64,000 bases of DNA from [Clostridium] symbiosum (GTDB taxonomy: Bacteria; Bacillota; Clostridia; Lachnospirales; Lachnospiraceae). The stretch covers positions 3,528,001 through 3,592,000 of the forward strand of contig CP143946.1 in the NCBI GenBank assembly GCA_036419695.1. Direction: 5' to 3'. A program made the position numbers and the translations under genes. This document shows positions 42,770 through 52,004 of this stretch, piece after piece. The notes beneath the pieces were generated by a model that saw only the letters and a list, made by a program, of their open reading frames with translations, was not told the DNA's origin and did no database searches. Position 1 is the stretch's first letter. The number at the start of each line of letters is the position of its first letter.

Positions 42770-43924
42770 TTATTTCGCTCTGTAACGTCTCAGTACCGGA
42801 AGCAGCTCTTTCAGCGTTTCAACGGCGTAGTCTACCTCTTCCTCCGTGTTAAACATCCCAAAGCTGAAACGCAGCGTAGAATCCTGCAGTTCTTTTTTCA
42901 CCCCGATTGCCTTAAGTGTTCCGCTGACACCGGGATGGTTGGATGAACAGGCCGAGCCGGAAGAAACATAGATTCCCTTGTCTTCCAGCGCATGAAGAAG
43001 GACTTCGCTCTTAACACCCTCAAAGCTGGCGCTGACCACCTGGGGCGCATTCTGTCTGTCCTCATGGCCATTGATTGTCACACCTTCAATGGTCTTAAGC
43101 CCGGCTATCAGCCGCTCTCTCAGAGTATAGAGTTTCTCCACATGCTCCGCGTGATCCCGGTAAATTTCCTTAACGGCCGCTCCCAGGCCGGCACAGCCCG
43201 GTACGTTCTCGGTTCCGGAACGCATCCCCTTCTGCTGGCCGCCGCCGAAAATAATAGGGCGGATCTTTGTCTTCTCATCAATATATAAAAAGCCAATCCC
43301 TTTGGGGCCGTGAATCTTGTGTCCGCTGACGGACAGCAGATCAATCCCCTGTTTTTTCGGCCGGATCTGATATTTACCATAGGCCTGGATTGCATCCACA
43401 TGGAAATACGTCTTTGGATTCTTTTTCTTAATGCACCGTGAAATTTCTTCCACCGGCTCCACCGCGCCAATCTCATTATTGACATACATGACGGAAACCA
43501 GGATTGTATCCTCCCTGACCGCCTCGGAAAGCTCCTCCAGTGAAATGCAGCCGAATGAATCCACGGGAAGATAGGTAACTTCAAATCCCTGCTCCTCCAG
43601 CCATGCCATTGTATTGTAAATGGACGGATGTTCCACAGCCGTCGTGATCAGATGTTTGCCGGCCCTCTGATTCGCCAGCGCCGTTCCAATCAGTGCGAGG
43701 TTATTGGATTCCGTTCCGCCGGAAGTGAACAGTATCTCTTTTTCCTGCACTTTCAGGGAGTTTGCAATCTCTCTTTTGGCCTCTTTAATAATATTTTCCG
43801 CCTCCACACCCTTCATGTGCCGGGCCGCCGCATTGCCGTAGTCCATGGTCATGGCGTTCACTACCGCGTCTTTCACGCTGTCAAAAACCTGCGTGGTGGC
43901 CGAATTGTCAAAGTATGCTTCCAT
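42770..43924 (-). CDS. Cysteine desulfurase (NifS/IscS family, ThiI partner)
   Basis: About 384 residues, class V PLP enzyme. MEAYFDNSATTQ start, TSGGTESNNLAL, HVDAIQAYGK, SVSGHKIHGPKG (PLP Lys) and SSGSACSSNHPG (catalytic Cys loop). It releases sulfur from cysteine as a persulfide. The gene order desulfurase-thiI matches the NifZ-ThiI pair of Bacillus. ATG at 43924 has AGAGG seven bases upstream; the ATG two codons earlier is too close. Confidence 0.94.
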   Translation of the reverse strand: MEAYFDNSATTQVFDSVKDAVVNAMTMDYGNAAARHMKGVEAENIIKEAKREIANSLKVQEKEILFTSGGTESNNLALIGTALANQRAGKHLITTAVEHPSIYNTMAWLEEQGFEVTYLPVDSFGCISLEELSEAVREDTILVSVMYVNNEIGAVEPVEEISRCIKKKNPKTYFHVDAIQAYGKYQIRPKKQGIDLLSVSGHKIHGPKGIGFLYIDEKTKIRPIIFGGGQQKGMRSGTENVPGCAGLGAAVKEIYRDHAEHVEKLYTLRERLIAGLKTIEGVTINGHEDRQNAPQVVSASFEGVKSEVLLHALEDKGIYVSSGSACSSNHPGVSGTLKAIGVKKELQDSTLRFSFGMFNTEEEVDYAVETLKELLPVLRRYRAK

Positions 43925-43939
43925 GTTCATTCCTCTTTT

Positions 43940-44677
43940 CTATTGTTCCAGTGAAATCATCAGCGCCGACAAAATGCACAGCCCCGCCGTCTCGGTTCTC
44001 AAAATCCGTTTTCCGAGTGTGACAGGGTAAATCTCCCTCTCCTTTGCCTGGCGGATCTCCTCTTCCTCAAAGCCGCCTTCCGGACCGATAAACACTGCGA
44101 TATCCATGCCCGGCTCCGCTTTTCCCAGAAGTCTTCTGGTCTCTTCCATCCCCTCGGCACATTCATAGGGAACCAATTTGAGTCCAAAACCTTCCGTCAT
44201 CTGAAGCGCTTCTCTATATTTTACCACACCGGTTACCTCAGGGATTATACTGCGTTTTGACTGTTTGGCCGCGCTCTCGGAAATGGCATTCCAGCGTTTC
44301 AGCCTGGCCTCCTCTTTTTTCAAGTCCAGCTTTACCACCACGCGCTTTGTCTCCACCGGAATGATCCGGTAAACGCCAAGCTCCACAGCCTTCTGGATGA
44401 TAAGTTCCATCTTATCACTTTTAGGCAGTCCCTGAAACAGGTGTATTCTGGCAGGAAGCTCCATTCCGCTTTCTCTGGCCTCTAAAATGCCGAAGCGTAC
44501 GGTTTCCCGGGTAAAATCCTTCACCACACACAGATAATCGCCGCCCCTCTTGTCGCTGATCAGCACCTGCTCTCCCGGATTCATCCTGAGGACATTTTTT
44601 ATATGGTTTACATCGGAGCCGACGACCGTGATGACGTCCTCTCCAATCTGTTCGCGTTCTACAAAAAAATGATACAT
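43940..44677 (-). CDS. rsmE: 16S rRNA m3U1498 methyltransferase RsmE
   Basis: 245 residues with an N-terminal PUA-like domain (HIKNVLRMNPGEQVLISDKRGG split around the turn) and a SPOUT/trefoil-knot domain with FIGPEGGFEEEEI and LGKRILRTETA, the SAM-binding knot motifs. It methylates U1498 of 16S rRNA. It follows prmA directly, as in many Firmicutes. Confidence 0.95.
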   Translation of the reverse strand: MYHFFVEREQIGEDVITVVGSDVNHIKNVLRMNPGEQVLISDKRGGDYLCVVKDFTRETVRFGILEARESGMELPARIHLFQGLPKSDKMELIIQKAVELGVYRIIPVETKRVVVKLDLKKEEARLKRWNAISESAAKQSKRSIIPEVTGVVKYREALQMTEGFGLKLVPYECAEGMEETRRLLGKAEPGMDIAVFIGPEGGFEEEEIRQAKEREIYPVTLGKRILRTETAGLCILSALMISLEQ

Positions 44678-44731
44678 GTTTTCCCCTTAATGGCTGAAGT
44701 GACGCCCTGCTTTGGAATCTTTTCTGTACTC

Positions 44732-45688
44732 TTATTTCTTTCGCGCCGTTACGGAAACCCATTCTCCCTGATAGGTCACTTCAATCACTTCGAAGGCATC
44801 ATTGGCCGCAAACGCCGCTTTAACCGCGTCTTCCTTCATATTGATAATTCCGGAGGTAATAAAAATTCCTCCTTTTTTAATGTGTACCGGAATTTCCTTC
44901 TGGAGCAGGATGATGATATCGGCCAGGATATTGGCAACGGCCACATCGTAACACTCATAGCCCGCAATGTCCTGCACACTCTTGTCATCGATAATATTTC
45001 CCTGCAGCACCTTAAAACGGTCGGTGGAAATGCCGTTTGCCTCCAGGTTCTCCCCTACGGCCGTGATGGCATTCTCGTCCAGGTCGGTGCCAAATACCTC
45101 TTTGGCGCCAAGCTTCAGGGCTGTAATCCCAAGGATTCCGCTTCCGGTTCCCACGTCCAGCACTTTTGTATCACAGTTTACATATTTTTGAAGCTGGCGG
45201 ATGCAGAGCTGTGTCGTCTCATGCATTCCCGTTCCAAATGCGGTTCCCGGATCGATCTGGATCAAAAGCTTGTCTTTATGCTCTTCCGGTATGGTTTCCC
45301 ATGTTGGTTTGATCAGGATATTGTCTACGGTAAACGGTTTGAAATACTGTTTCCAATTGTTGATCCAGTCCTTGTCCTCGGTCTCCGATTCCTCAATGGT
45401 GCATGCGCCAAGGTCGGTAAACATTTTAAGCTCTTCCAGGGCCTCGTCCACTTTTTTTAACATTTCATCCACATTCTCGTCGTCATCCAGATAGAAGCTG
45501 ACTTTTGCCACACCTTCATCGGGCGGAAGCTCGGGAAGGATGTCGATAAACATCCCCTTTGTCTCTTTTTCCGTCAGCGGGATGTTATCCTCAATTTCAA
45601 TTCCTTCTATACCTATCTCGTCAAATGTACAACTGATCAAATCAACGGCCTCTGTCGTTGTCGTCAGGGTGAATTTTTTCCATTTCAT
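44732..45688 (-). CDS. prmA: Ribosomal protein L11 methyltransferase PrmA
   Basis: 318 residues. An N-terminal substrate domain of alternating strands, then a class I SAM domain with PGTAFGTGMHETTQLC, VLDVGTGSGILGI, DLDENAI and ANILADIII (NxL motif). It trimethylates L11. The start has a GAGGAAG site. The gap upstream carries a short AT-rich tandem repeat. Confidence 0.95.
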   Translation of the reverse strand: MKWKKFTLTTTTEAVDLISCTFDEIGIEGIEIEDNIPLTEKETKGMFIDILPELPPDEGVAKVSFYLDDDENVDEMLKKVDEALEELKMFTDLGACTIEESETEDKDWINNWKQYFKPFTVDNILIKPTWETIPEEHKDKLLIQIDPGTAFGTGMHETTQLCIRQLQKYVNCDTKVLDVGTGSGILGITALKLGAKEVFGTDLDENAITAVGENLEANGISTDRFKVLQGNIIDDKSVQDIAGYECYDVAVANILADIIILLQKEIPVHIKKGGIFITSGIINMKEDAVKAAFAANDAFEVIEVTYQGEWVSVTARKK

Positions 45689-45735
45689 GGGTCTTCCTCC
45701 ATATTGATATGTTCTATGAGCATTGTCTTTTTATA

Positions 45736-45803
45736 AATTTTGTAAAACGGTGTAATTTGTAAAACATTGAATTTTGTAAAATATTGAATTTTGTAAAACA
45801 TCG
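45736..45803. repeat. Four tandem 16-18-bp AT-rich repeats
   Basis: Units AATTTTGTAAAACGGTGT, AATTTGTAAAACATTG, AATTTTGTAAAATATTG and AATTTTGTAAAACATCG follow one another between prmA and the TSUP transporter. They could be a promoter-proximal minisatellite or repeated binding sites. Confidence 0.6.
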
Positions 45804-45835
45804 AGTATTATGCTGCCATCCTGTTTTTAATCTTT

Positions 45836-46594
45836 TTATCCAAACAGGATTTTTCCAAACAGGATTGTCAACACGACCAACACCAGCGGGCGCACGATTT
45901 TCTGTCCGTTGGAAAGGACGAGGCCGGAGCCGATATAATTTCCGACAATGCTGCAGAGCCCTGCCGCCAGGCCAAGGGGGTATAATACCTTGCCGTTTAT
46001 GATGAACGTGACAAGCGCAGCGATATTGGACGACAGGTTGATGGCCTTAGTCGTTCCGGCCGCCTCTTTGAGCGTGTATTTTGCCGCACCCGTGAGGATG
46101 AGTATCAGAAATGTACCTGTTCCCGGGCCGTAAAAGCCGTCATAGATGCCAAACACAAACGCTGCGGTGAGCGACACGATAAATGACTTCTCAGGCGATA
46201 TTGTCCCTGCCTGTGAATCATCACCGATTTTCTTATTACAAAGCACATAAAAAGCAACGATGGGAAGCACTATCACCATCAGGTACTCTATGATTTTCTC
46301 ACTCACTAAAAGCGTCAGGTTTGAGCCAATCGTGGAACCCGTCAGGGCTGCTGCAATAAACCAGATGACTTTTTTCAAATGGATATATCCGTTTTTTGCA
46401 AAGCGGAATGTGGAAATGGTTGCTCCCATGGAGGATCCCATTTTATTGGTTCCAAGCGCCATATGCGGAGGGATTCCGGCAATCAGAAAAGCCGGAAGCG
46501 AAATCAGACCGCCCCCTCCTGCAATTGAATCCAGCAAGCCTGCCAAAAATAAAAGGGGACATACGATCAAATAGTGTGTCAATGTGATTTCCAT
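45836..46594 (-). CDS. TSUP-family transporter (TauE/SafE)
   Basis: 252 residues, about eight membrane segments in two repeats, with the conserved AGLLDSIAGGGGLISLPAFL near residue 20 and DGFYGPGTGTFL in the second half, the signatures of TauE/SafE. Members export sulfite, sulfonates or organic acids; the substrate is not known. A single gene between prmA and hemW. Confidence 0.9.
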   Translation of the reverse strand: MEITLTHYLIVCPLLFLAGLLDSIAGGGGLISLPAFLIAGIPPHMALGTNKMGSSMGATISTFRFAKNGYIHLKKVIWFIAAALTGSTIGSNLTLLVSEKIIEYLMVIVLPIVAFYVLCNKKIGDDSQAGTISPEKSFIVSLTAAFVFGIYDGFYGPGTGTFLILILTGAAKYTLKEAAGTTKAINLSSNIAALVTFIINGKVLYPLGLAAGLCSIVGNYIGSGLVLSNGQKIVRPLVLVVLTILFGKILFG

Positions 46595-46945
46595 TCTGTG
46601 GTTCCTCCCGGATAAAGCTGATTTACTTCTTTTTTTAATCTTATAGCTTTGGTGTCAAGCTTTTTATCGCTTTTTATAGTATCTCTTTTTATAATGTCTT
46701 TTTTAAATGTCTTTTTTAAATAGCGCATTTATAAATGTTATCGTTTCTTTAAAACTCACTATATAATAGCAAATACATATGTAAATGTAAAGATTTCCTT
46801 ACAGGCTCGAATGATTCCTGCGTAATGCGCGTTGCAGTTCGGGATTTCTATGCAAGATGCGCGCATAAACACCTCGCGGAATATTACCTGCGAACAGCAG
46901 CCTGTGTTCCCTTTTTTCTTATAGAAGATCTTATAGAAAACCTTT
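46595..46945. other. 351-bp AT-rich intergenic region
   Basis: Upstream of the TSUP gene and downstream of hemW. It holds short repeats of TTTTATA and TCTTTTTTAAA (46670-46730), a GC-rich part around 46810-46910 with weak inverted segments, and three TTATAGAA motifs at 46918-46952 next to the hemW stop. No gene was seen. Confidence 0.4.
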
Positions 46946-48211
46946 TTATAGAAGAAATTCTGCCAGCACGCAGTTACTCACATCAAGTCCAAACCCGGTC
47001 AGCTGATATCTTCTTTCCTCTCCTGTCCCCGTCATCCGGAGCAGGCCTTCTTCCATCAGTTTTCCAAAAATTTCACCATATATCTTTTCTATATTGATGC
47101 CAAACCGGATTTCAAAGTCCCTGGCCAAAATGCCGTCTGTCAGCCGAAGTCCCAGGAACATGAATTCTTCCATCTTCTCCTGCTCCGTCAGACTCTCCCT
47201 GTTCTCATACTGAAGTCCCGCTGCCAGTTCTTCTTCGGTTAATGCAAGATACTGTCCCATATCCCTGGTTACGGAAAACCGCTCCCCGCCAGCAAGCGAC
47301 GCGGCCCCCAGGCCGATACCGAGATAATCGGTGCCGAGCCAATATCCCCTATTGTGGACGCACTCCCTGCCAGGCCTGGAGTAATTGGAGATTTCATAAC
47401 GGTGATACCCTTTTTCAGCCAGATATTCTTTCGTGTAATGATACATTTTCCGTTCTTCCTCTTCATCCGGAAGCGGAAGTAGTTCCGGAACGGCAGAGCT
47501 TTGGAAAGAATTATTGGAACCATCCTTTTGCCGTACTGCTCCATATTTCCTGATCTCTTCTTCCATTGATGCGTATTTCTCATAGAAAGGAGTTCCCTCC
47601 TCAATGATGAGACTATATGCCGAAATATGTTCCGGTTCGAGAAGTACAACGCACTCGAGCGTGTCGGCATAAGATTCAAAGCTCTGCCCGGGAAGCGCCG
47701 ACATCAGATCGATATTGATATTCTCAAAACCGGCTGCCCGTGCCAAACGGAAACTTTCTAAAAATTCATTCCAGGTATGGATTCGGCCCAGCGCTTTTAA
47801 TTCACTCGGGTTGGCCGACTGCAGGCCCAGGCTCAGGCGGTTGATTCCGGTCGCCCTGTAAGCATGCAGCTTATCAGCGGTAAGAGTCCCCGGATTGGCC
47901 TCAATTGTAATCTCTGCCTCCGGCAATAATGTGAAATTTTCTTTTATTGCATTCATAATAGAGATAATATGGCGGTGGTCAAGGGAGGACGGGGTGCCGC
48001 CTCCTATAAACGCAGAAATTACCGGGAAGGACGTTTTCGCGCCCTGCCCGGTCATTCTCTTCCCGCATATGCCGATTTCTTTTACCAATTGCTCCACATA
48101 TCTTTGTTTTGTCTCTTCGTCCGCTGCAAAAGAAAGGAAATCGCAGTATTGACATTTTTTAACGCAGAATGGAATGTGGATGTATAATTCCAGTGGGTTC
48201 TTATTTTCCAT
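46946..48211 (-). CDS. hemW: Radical SAM heme chaperone HemW
   Basis: 421 residues. LYIHIPFCVKKCQYCDFLSF (CxxxCxxC Fe-S/SAM motif followed by CDF), AFIGGGTPSSL, INRLSLGLQSANPSELKALG and the HemN-like C-terminal domain. HemW delivers heme to respiratory proteins; the shorter Cys motif separates it from the true CPO HemN. In this type of anaerobe its client is unclear. It lies beside lepA, the common hemW-lepA pairing. Confidence 0.93.
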   Translation of the reverse strand: MENKNPLELYIHIPFCVKKCQYCDFLSFAADEETKQRYVEQLVKEIGICGKRMTGQGAKTSFPVISAFIGGGTPSSLDHRHIISIMNAIKENFTLLPEAEITIEANPGTLTADKLHAYRATGINRLSLGLQSANPSELKALGRIHTWNEFLESFRLARAAGFENINIDLMSALPGQSFESYADTLECVVLLEPEHISAYSLIIEEGTPFYEKYASMEEEIRKYGAVRQKDGSNNSFQSSAVPELLPLPDEEEERKMYHYTKEYLAEKGYHRYEISNYSRPGRECVHNRGYWLGTDYLGIGLGAASLAGGERFSVTRDMGQYLALTEEELAAGLQYENRESLTEQEKMEEFMFLGLRLTDGILARDFEIRFGINIEKIYGEIFGKLMEEGLLRMTGTGEERRYQLTGFGLDVSNCVLAEFLL

Positions 48212-48252
48212 TTTTTCCTGCCTGATTGATGATTTGTTGTGGTTTCTGTTAT

Positions 48253-48364
48253 TTATTGCCTGATGCTTATTATCTGATGTTTATTGATTGATGCCTATTG
48301 ATTGATGTTTATTGCCTGATGTTTGTTATCAGGCGCTTAATATCCGATGTTTATTATCTATCGC
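48253..48364. repeat. Eight tandem 14-bp repeats between lepA and hemW
   Basis: Eight degenerate units with consensus TTATTGCCTGATGT run without gaps (starts 48253, 48267, 48281, 48295, 48309, 48323, 48337, 48351); a partial ninth unit runs into the lepA stop codon. Variation is mainly in the middle (GCC, ATC, GAT) and at the last base. A 14-bp period is not a codon multiple, which fits its intergenic position. Confidence 0.8.
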
Positions 48365-48373
48365 TTATTCCAG

Positions 48374-50188
48374 TTACTCTTCATCCAGCTTCAAAACGCT
48401 CATAAATGCCTTCTGTGGAATTTCCACGTTGCCGATCTGACGCATTCTCTTCTTGCCTTCCTTCTGTTTTTCCAGAAGTTTTCTCTTACGCGAGATATCG
48501 CCGCCGTAACACTTGGCGAGTACGTCTTTTCTCATCGCCCTGACCGTCTCCCTGGCAATGATTTTTCCGCCGACGGCAGCCTGAATCGGAATTTCAAACA
48601 GATGTCTCGGGATTTCATCCTTTAACTTCTCACACATCCTTCTGCCGCGTTCATAGGCAGAACCTTCAAATACGATAAAGGAAAGTGCATCGACCTCTTC
48701 CCGGTTCACAAGTATGTCGAGTTTCACCAGTTTGGACTCTTCATATCCCTTCAGTTCGTAATCAAAAGAGGCATATCCGCGTGAACGTGATTTCAGTGCG
48801 TCAAAGAAGTCATAGATAATCTCATTCAGTGGAAGTTCATATTTTAATAAGGCTCTGGTCGCCTCGATATATTCCATTCCAAGATAAACGCCGCGGCGCT
48901 CCTGGCACAGTGTCATGATTGCACCGACAAATTCGGTTGTTACCATGATTTCTGCGGACACAATCGGTTCTTCCATATATTCAATCTCGGACGGATCCGG
49001 AAGATTGGACGGATTCGTAAGTTCCATCATATCCCCATTTGTCTTATGGACGCGGTAAACAACGCCGGGGGCCGTCGTCACGAGATCCAGGTTATATTCA
49101 CGTTCCAGACGCTCTTCAATGATGTCGAGGTGCAAAAGACCTAAGAAACCGCAGCGGAAACCAAATCCGAGGGCGATGGATGTCTCCGGTTCAAAGAAGA
49201 GGGAGGCATCATTTAACTGAAGTTTTTCCAGGGCGTCCCGGAGATCGGGATATTTTGCCCCGTCGACCGGATAAAGGCCGCAGTATACCATCGGAGTCAC
49301 TTTCTTATATCCCGGAAGGGGCTCTGAGCATGGATTCTCCTCATTTGTAATGGTGTCGCCCACCATGGTGTCTCTTACATTCTTGATACTGGCCGTGATG
49401 TAACCTACCATTCCGGCTTCCAGTTCCTCACACGGGAAGAATTGACCGGCTCCGAAATAACCGACCTCCACAACATCGGCCGTGGCCCCGGTTGCCATCA
49501 TCTTAATCGGAGTCCCTTTTCGGACGCTTCCGTTCTTGATTCGGCAGAATACAATAACGCCCTTGTATGAATCATACAGGGAATCGAAAATAAGGGCCTG
49601 AAGCGGGGCGGATGCGTCACCCTGCGGGGCAGGAATTTTCTCTACGATCTGTTCCAGGACTTCATCGATATTCAAGCCTATTTTGGCAGAGATTCTCGGT
49701 GCATCATGCGCTTCAATTCCGATTACGTCTTCGATTTCGGCGGCAACCCTGTCCGGTTCCGCGCTTGGAAGATCGATTTTGTTGATAACCGGGAATACAT
49801 CCAGGTTATGATCGAGGGCAAGATATACGTTCGCCAGTGTCTGCGCCTCGATTCCCTGGGCGGCATCCACGACAAGGATAGCGCCGTCACAGGCCGCCAG
49901 ACTCCTCGATACCTCGTAGTTGAAATCGACATGGCCTGGGGTATCAATCAGGTTGAATATATATTCTTCTCCGTCTTTTGCTGTGTATACGGTACGGACA
50001 GCCTGGGCTTTGATCGTGATTCCACGCTCACGCTCCAAGTCCATATTGTCAAGTACCTGGGACTGCATCTCCCTGCTGGTAAGTAAGCCGGTTCTCTCTA
50101 TGATTCGGTCTGCAAGGGTTGACTTGCCGTGATCAATGTGGGCGATGATGCAGAAATTTCTGATTTTGCTCTGGTCAACTATTGCCAT
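48374..50188 (-). CDS. lepA: Elongation factor 4 (LepA)
   Basis: About 604 residues. MAIVDQSKIRNFCIIAHIDH with GKST (G1), DTPGHVDF (G3), NKIDLP (G4), then EF-G-like domains and the LepA-specific C-terminal domain ending in GKKRMRQIGNVEIPQKAF. It is a translational GTPase for back-translocation and initiation under stress. ATG at 50188 with AGAGGA upstream gives the family N-terminus; the frame opens six codons earlier. Confidence 0.97.
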   Translation of the reverse strand: MAIVDQSKIRNFCIIAHIDHGKSTLADRIIERTGLLTSREMQSQVLDNMDLERERGITIKAQAVRTVYTAKDGEEYIFNLIDTPGHVDFNYEVSRSLAACDGAILVVDAAQGIEAQTLANVYLALDHNLDVFPVINKIDLPSAEPDRVAAEIEDVIGIEAHDAPRISAKIGLNIDEVLEQIVEKIPAPQGDASAPLQALIFDSLYDSYKGVIVFCRIKNGSVRKGTPIKMMATGATADVVEVGYFGAGQFFPCEELEAGMVGYITASIKNVRDTMVGDTITNEENPCSEPLPGYKKVTPMVYCGLYPVDGAKYPDLRDALEKLQLNDASLFFEPETSIALGFGFRCGFLGLLHLDIIEERLEREYNLDLVTTAPGVVYRVHKTNGDMMELTNPSNLPDPSEIEYMEEPIVSAEIMVTTEFVGAIMTLCQERRGVYLGMEYIEATRALLKYELPLNEIIYDFFDALKSRSRGYASFDYELKGYEESKLVKLDILVNREEVDALSFIVFEGSAYERGRRMCEKLKDEIPRHLFEIPIQAAVGGKIIARETVRAMRKDVLAKCYGGDISRKRKLLEKQKEGKKRMRQIGNVEIPQKAFMSVLKLDEE

Positions 50189-50344
50189 GGGTGGGATTCC
50201 TCTCATTTTATTTATTTAATCAGCTTCCAATAAAATATAGCATTTTTTAAGAATTCTTTCAAGGTTGTTCTTTAAAAGAGAAATAGAAAATTCGGATTTA
50301 AATAGTAGAATACCTGAAATACTGATTTAGATAACGTAAAATTA

Positions 50345-50389
50345 AAAAGCCGCGTTTATCTGCCAGTAAGGCGGATAAACGCGGCTTTT
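50345..50389 (-). terminator. Terminator of the surface-polymer operon
   Basis: Perfect 16-bp stem AAAAGCCGCGTTTATC / GATAAACGCGGCTTTT (50345-50360, 50374-50389), extended by TGCC/GGCG within the loop; A/T flanks on both sides. It lies about 80 bp after the Wzx stop and upstream of lepA. Confidence 0.88.
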
Positions 50390-50471
50390 AATAATACAAA
50401 TAGAAACATGTTACTTTTTATTTTTTCAATACCACACAATAATATTAGGTGTTACATTTTTTGTTTATTTT

Positions 50472-52004
50472 TCACTTTATCGAGGTATTTTTTCTTATAA
50501 GATTAGTCAAACGTCTAATCAGTAAAACACTTTCTTTATGAAAAATTGCATAGAAGCAAACGAAAGTCAACGAAGAAATTAAAACAGATATTATGAAGTT
50601 TACTATAATCTGTTCATATAAATTATTATAAATAAACCGCTTTAAAATTTCATTTGAAAAGAACAAGCTAATCATTGGTATAATTAGAAGCCATAGCATT
50701 TCTAAATAATATTCAAATAAAGATTTCCCAAAAATGTTTCTATAAACGAGCAAAGGATAGGTATAAAAGAAAATTATAAGCGTACTGATAATTGTCCCCA
50801 TGAATATTCCAGCCATTCCGAAATATTTTAATAGTAAAATTGACATTACTATATTTGTTACGGATTCTATAACCGGAATGAAGCGATCCTCATATAATAT
50901 ACCTGCTGCTTCTTTAAATATACTAAAAACATTTCTTATACCTTGAATATAAAAATTAAAGGAAAGAATAAATAAAGTCCCATTGGAAAGAGTGAATTCC
51001 TTGCCAAAAATAACTGTTATTAGAGGTGACGTTACCCAAAAAATTCCTATTGCAGCACAATTAATCAGTCCTGTATTCAAAATTTGCATTTCCATAAAAA
51101 TATTATAAGCTTTTGCTTCATTTTTTTCTGTAAGTAATTGTCCTACGCTGGCCGTCGCAGCCGATATCAATTGCGTACAAATATTTTTAATCGCATTGAT
51201 TATTAAAAAATAATTTGAATATATTCCTACTGCTTTCAACCCAAGAAACTTTGATATCAATATATTGTCCGTTCCTAAGACAACAAAACTTCCAATTTTG
51301 TGAAAGATAGTTCCTTTCACTTTTTGCTTTATATCTTTCAATAGCTGTGGAGATAACTTTTCTGCGTTTTTTTCAATAAGAAAAGGATATAGCTTCTGAG
51401 AAAGATAATTAATATATAAATTTTCTGCAATCCTTGTTACTACCATAACAAACAGATAAAGTATGAAATCATGTGTCATATAAAGAATGACAACTTGCCC
51501 CAACTTCACCGCACATTGGTATACCAAATCGCATCCTACAACAATATAATTCTTTTGATCTGCAACCAAAATAGAACGTTTATATGTAAATAAATATGAT
51601 ACCACTGCATCCAGCAAAAACCATATATACAATTCCGTTAATGAATACGGAAGAGTGTTATCAGCTACTATAAATTTCAAACCTGGTATAATACATATCC
51701 CTAATCCCCCTATAATACATGCAATTGCAGTATAGCACTTTTTATAAAATCGCATCAAGACCTGTATTTCAGCAGTATTCTTGTCATGTATCGGTTTATA
51801 TAAATGATAAATAATTGCAGTCCCAATTCCTAATTCAGCAATAGACAACATGGACAAAACATTACTGAAAAGTCCATTAATCCCTTGATATTCTATTCCT
51901 AAAATACTTACTACAGCCTTGCGGTTAACAATCCCCAATAAAATCGTAATAATATAATAGGTGAGACTGGCTATCGAATTATATAATGTTCGTCTTGTCT
52001 TCAC
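50472..52004 (-). CDS. Polysaccharide flippase (Wzx/MOP superfamily)
   Basis: 510 residues, about 12-14 hydrophobic segments; N-terminal YYIITILLGIVNRKAVVSIL followed by GIEYQGINGLFSNVLSMLS is typical of oligosaccharide flippase family proteins. It moves lipid-linked repeat units across the membrane. It is the last gene of the operon, with a 4-base overlap with the upstream polymerase gene. The DNA is far richer in A+T than the flanking lepA gene. Confidence 0.88.
   Translation of the reverse strand: MKTRRTLYNSIASLTYYIITILLGIVNRKAVVSILGIEYQGINGLFSNVLSMLSIAELGIGTAIIYHLYKPIHDKNTAEIQVLMRFYKKCYTAIACIIGGLGICIIPGLKFIVADNTLPYSLTELYIWFLLDAVVSYLFTYKRSILVADQKNYIVVGCDLVYQCAVKLGQVVILYMTHDFILYLFVMVVTRIAENLYINYLSQKLYPFLIEKNAEKLSPQLLKDIKQKVKGTIFHKIGSFVVLGTDNILISKFLGLKAVGIYSNYFLIINAIKNICTQLISAATASVGQLLTEKNEAKAYNIFMEMQILNTGLINCAAIGIFWVTSPLITVIFGKEFTLSNGTLFILSFNFYIQGIRNVFSIFKEAAGILYEDRFIPVIESVTNIVMSILLLKYFGMAGIFMGTIISTLIIFFYTYPLLVYRNIFGKSLFEYYLEMLWLLIIPMISLFFSNEILKRFIYNNLYEQIIVNFIISVLISSLTFVCFYAIFHKESVLLIRRLTNLIRKNTSIK

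Noticed and set aside
48253..48364. CRISPR array
   Set aside because: The 14-bp units are directly adjacent without spacers, and there are no cas genes in the window.
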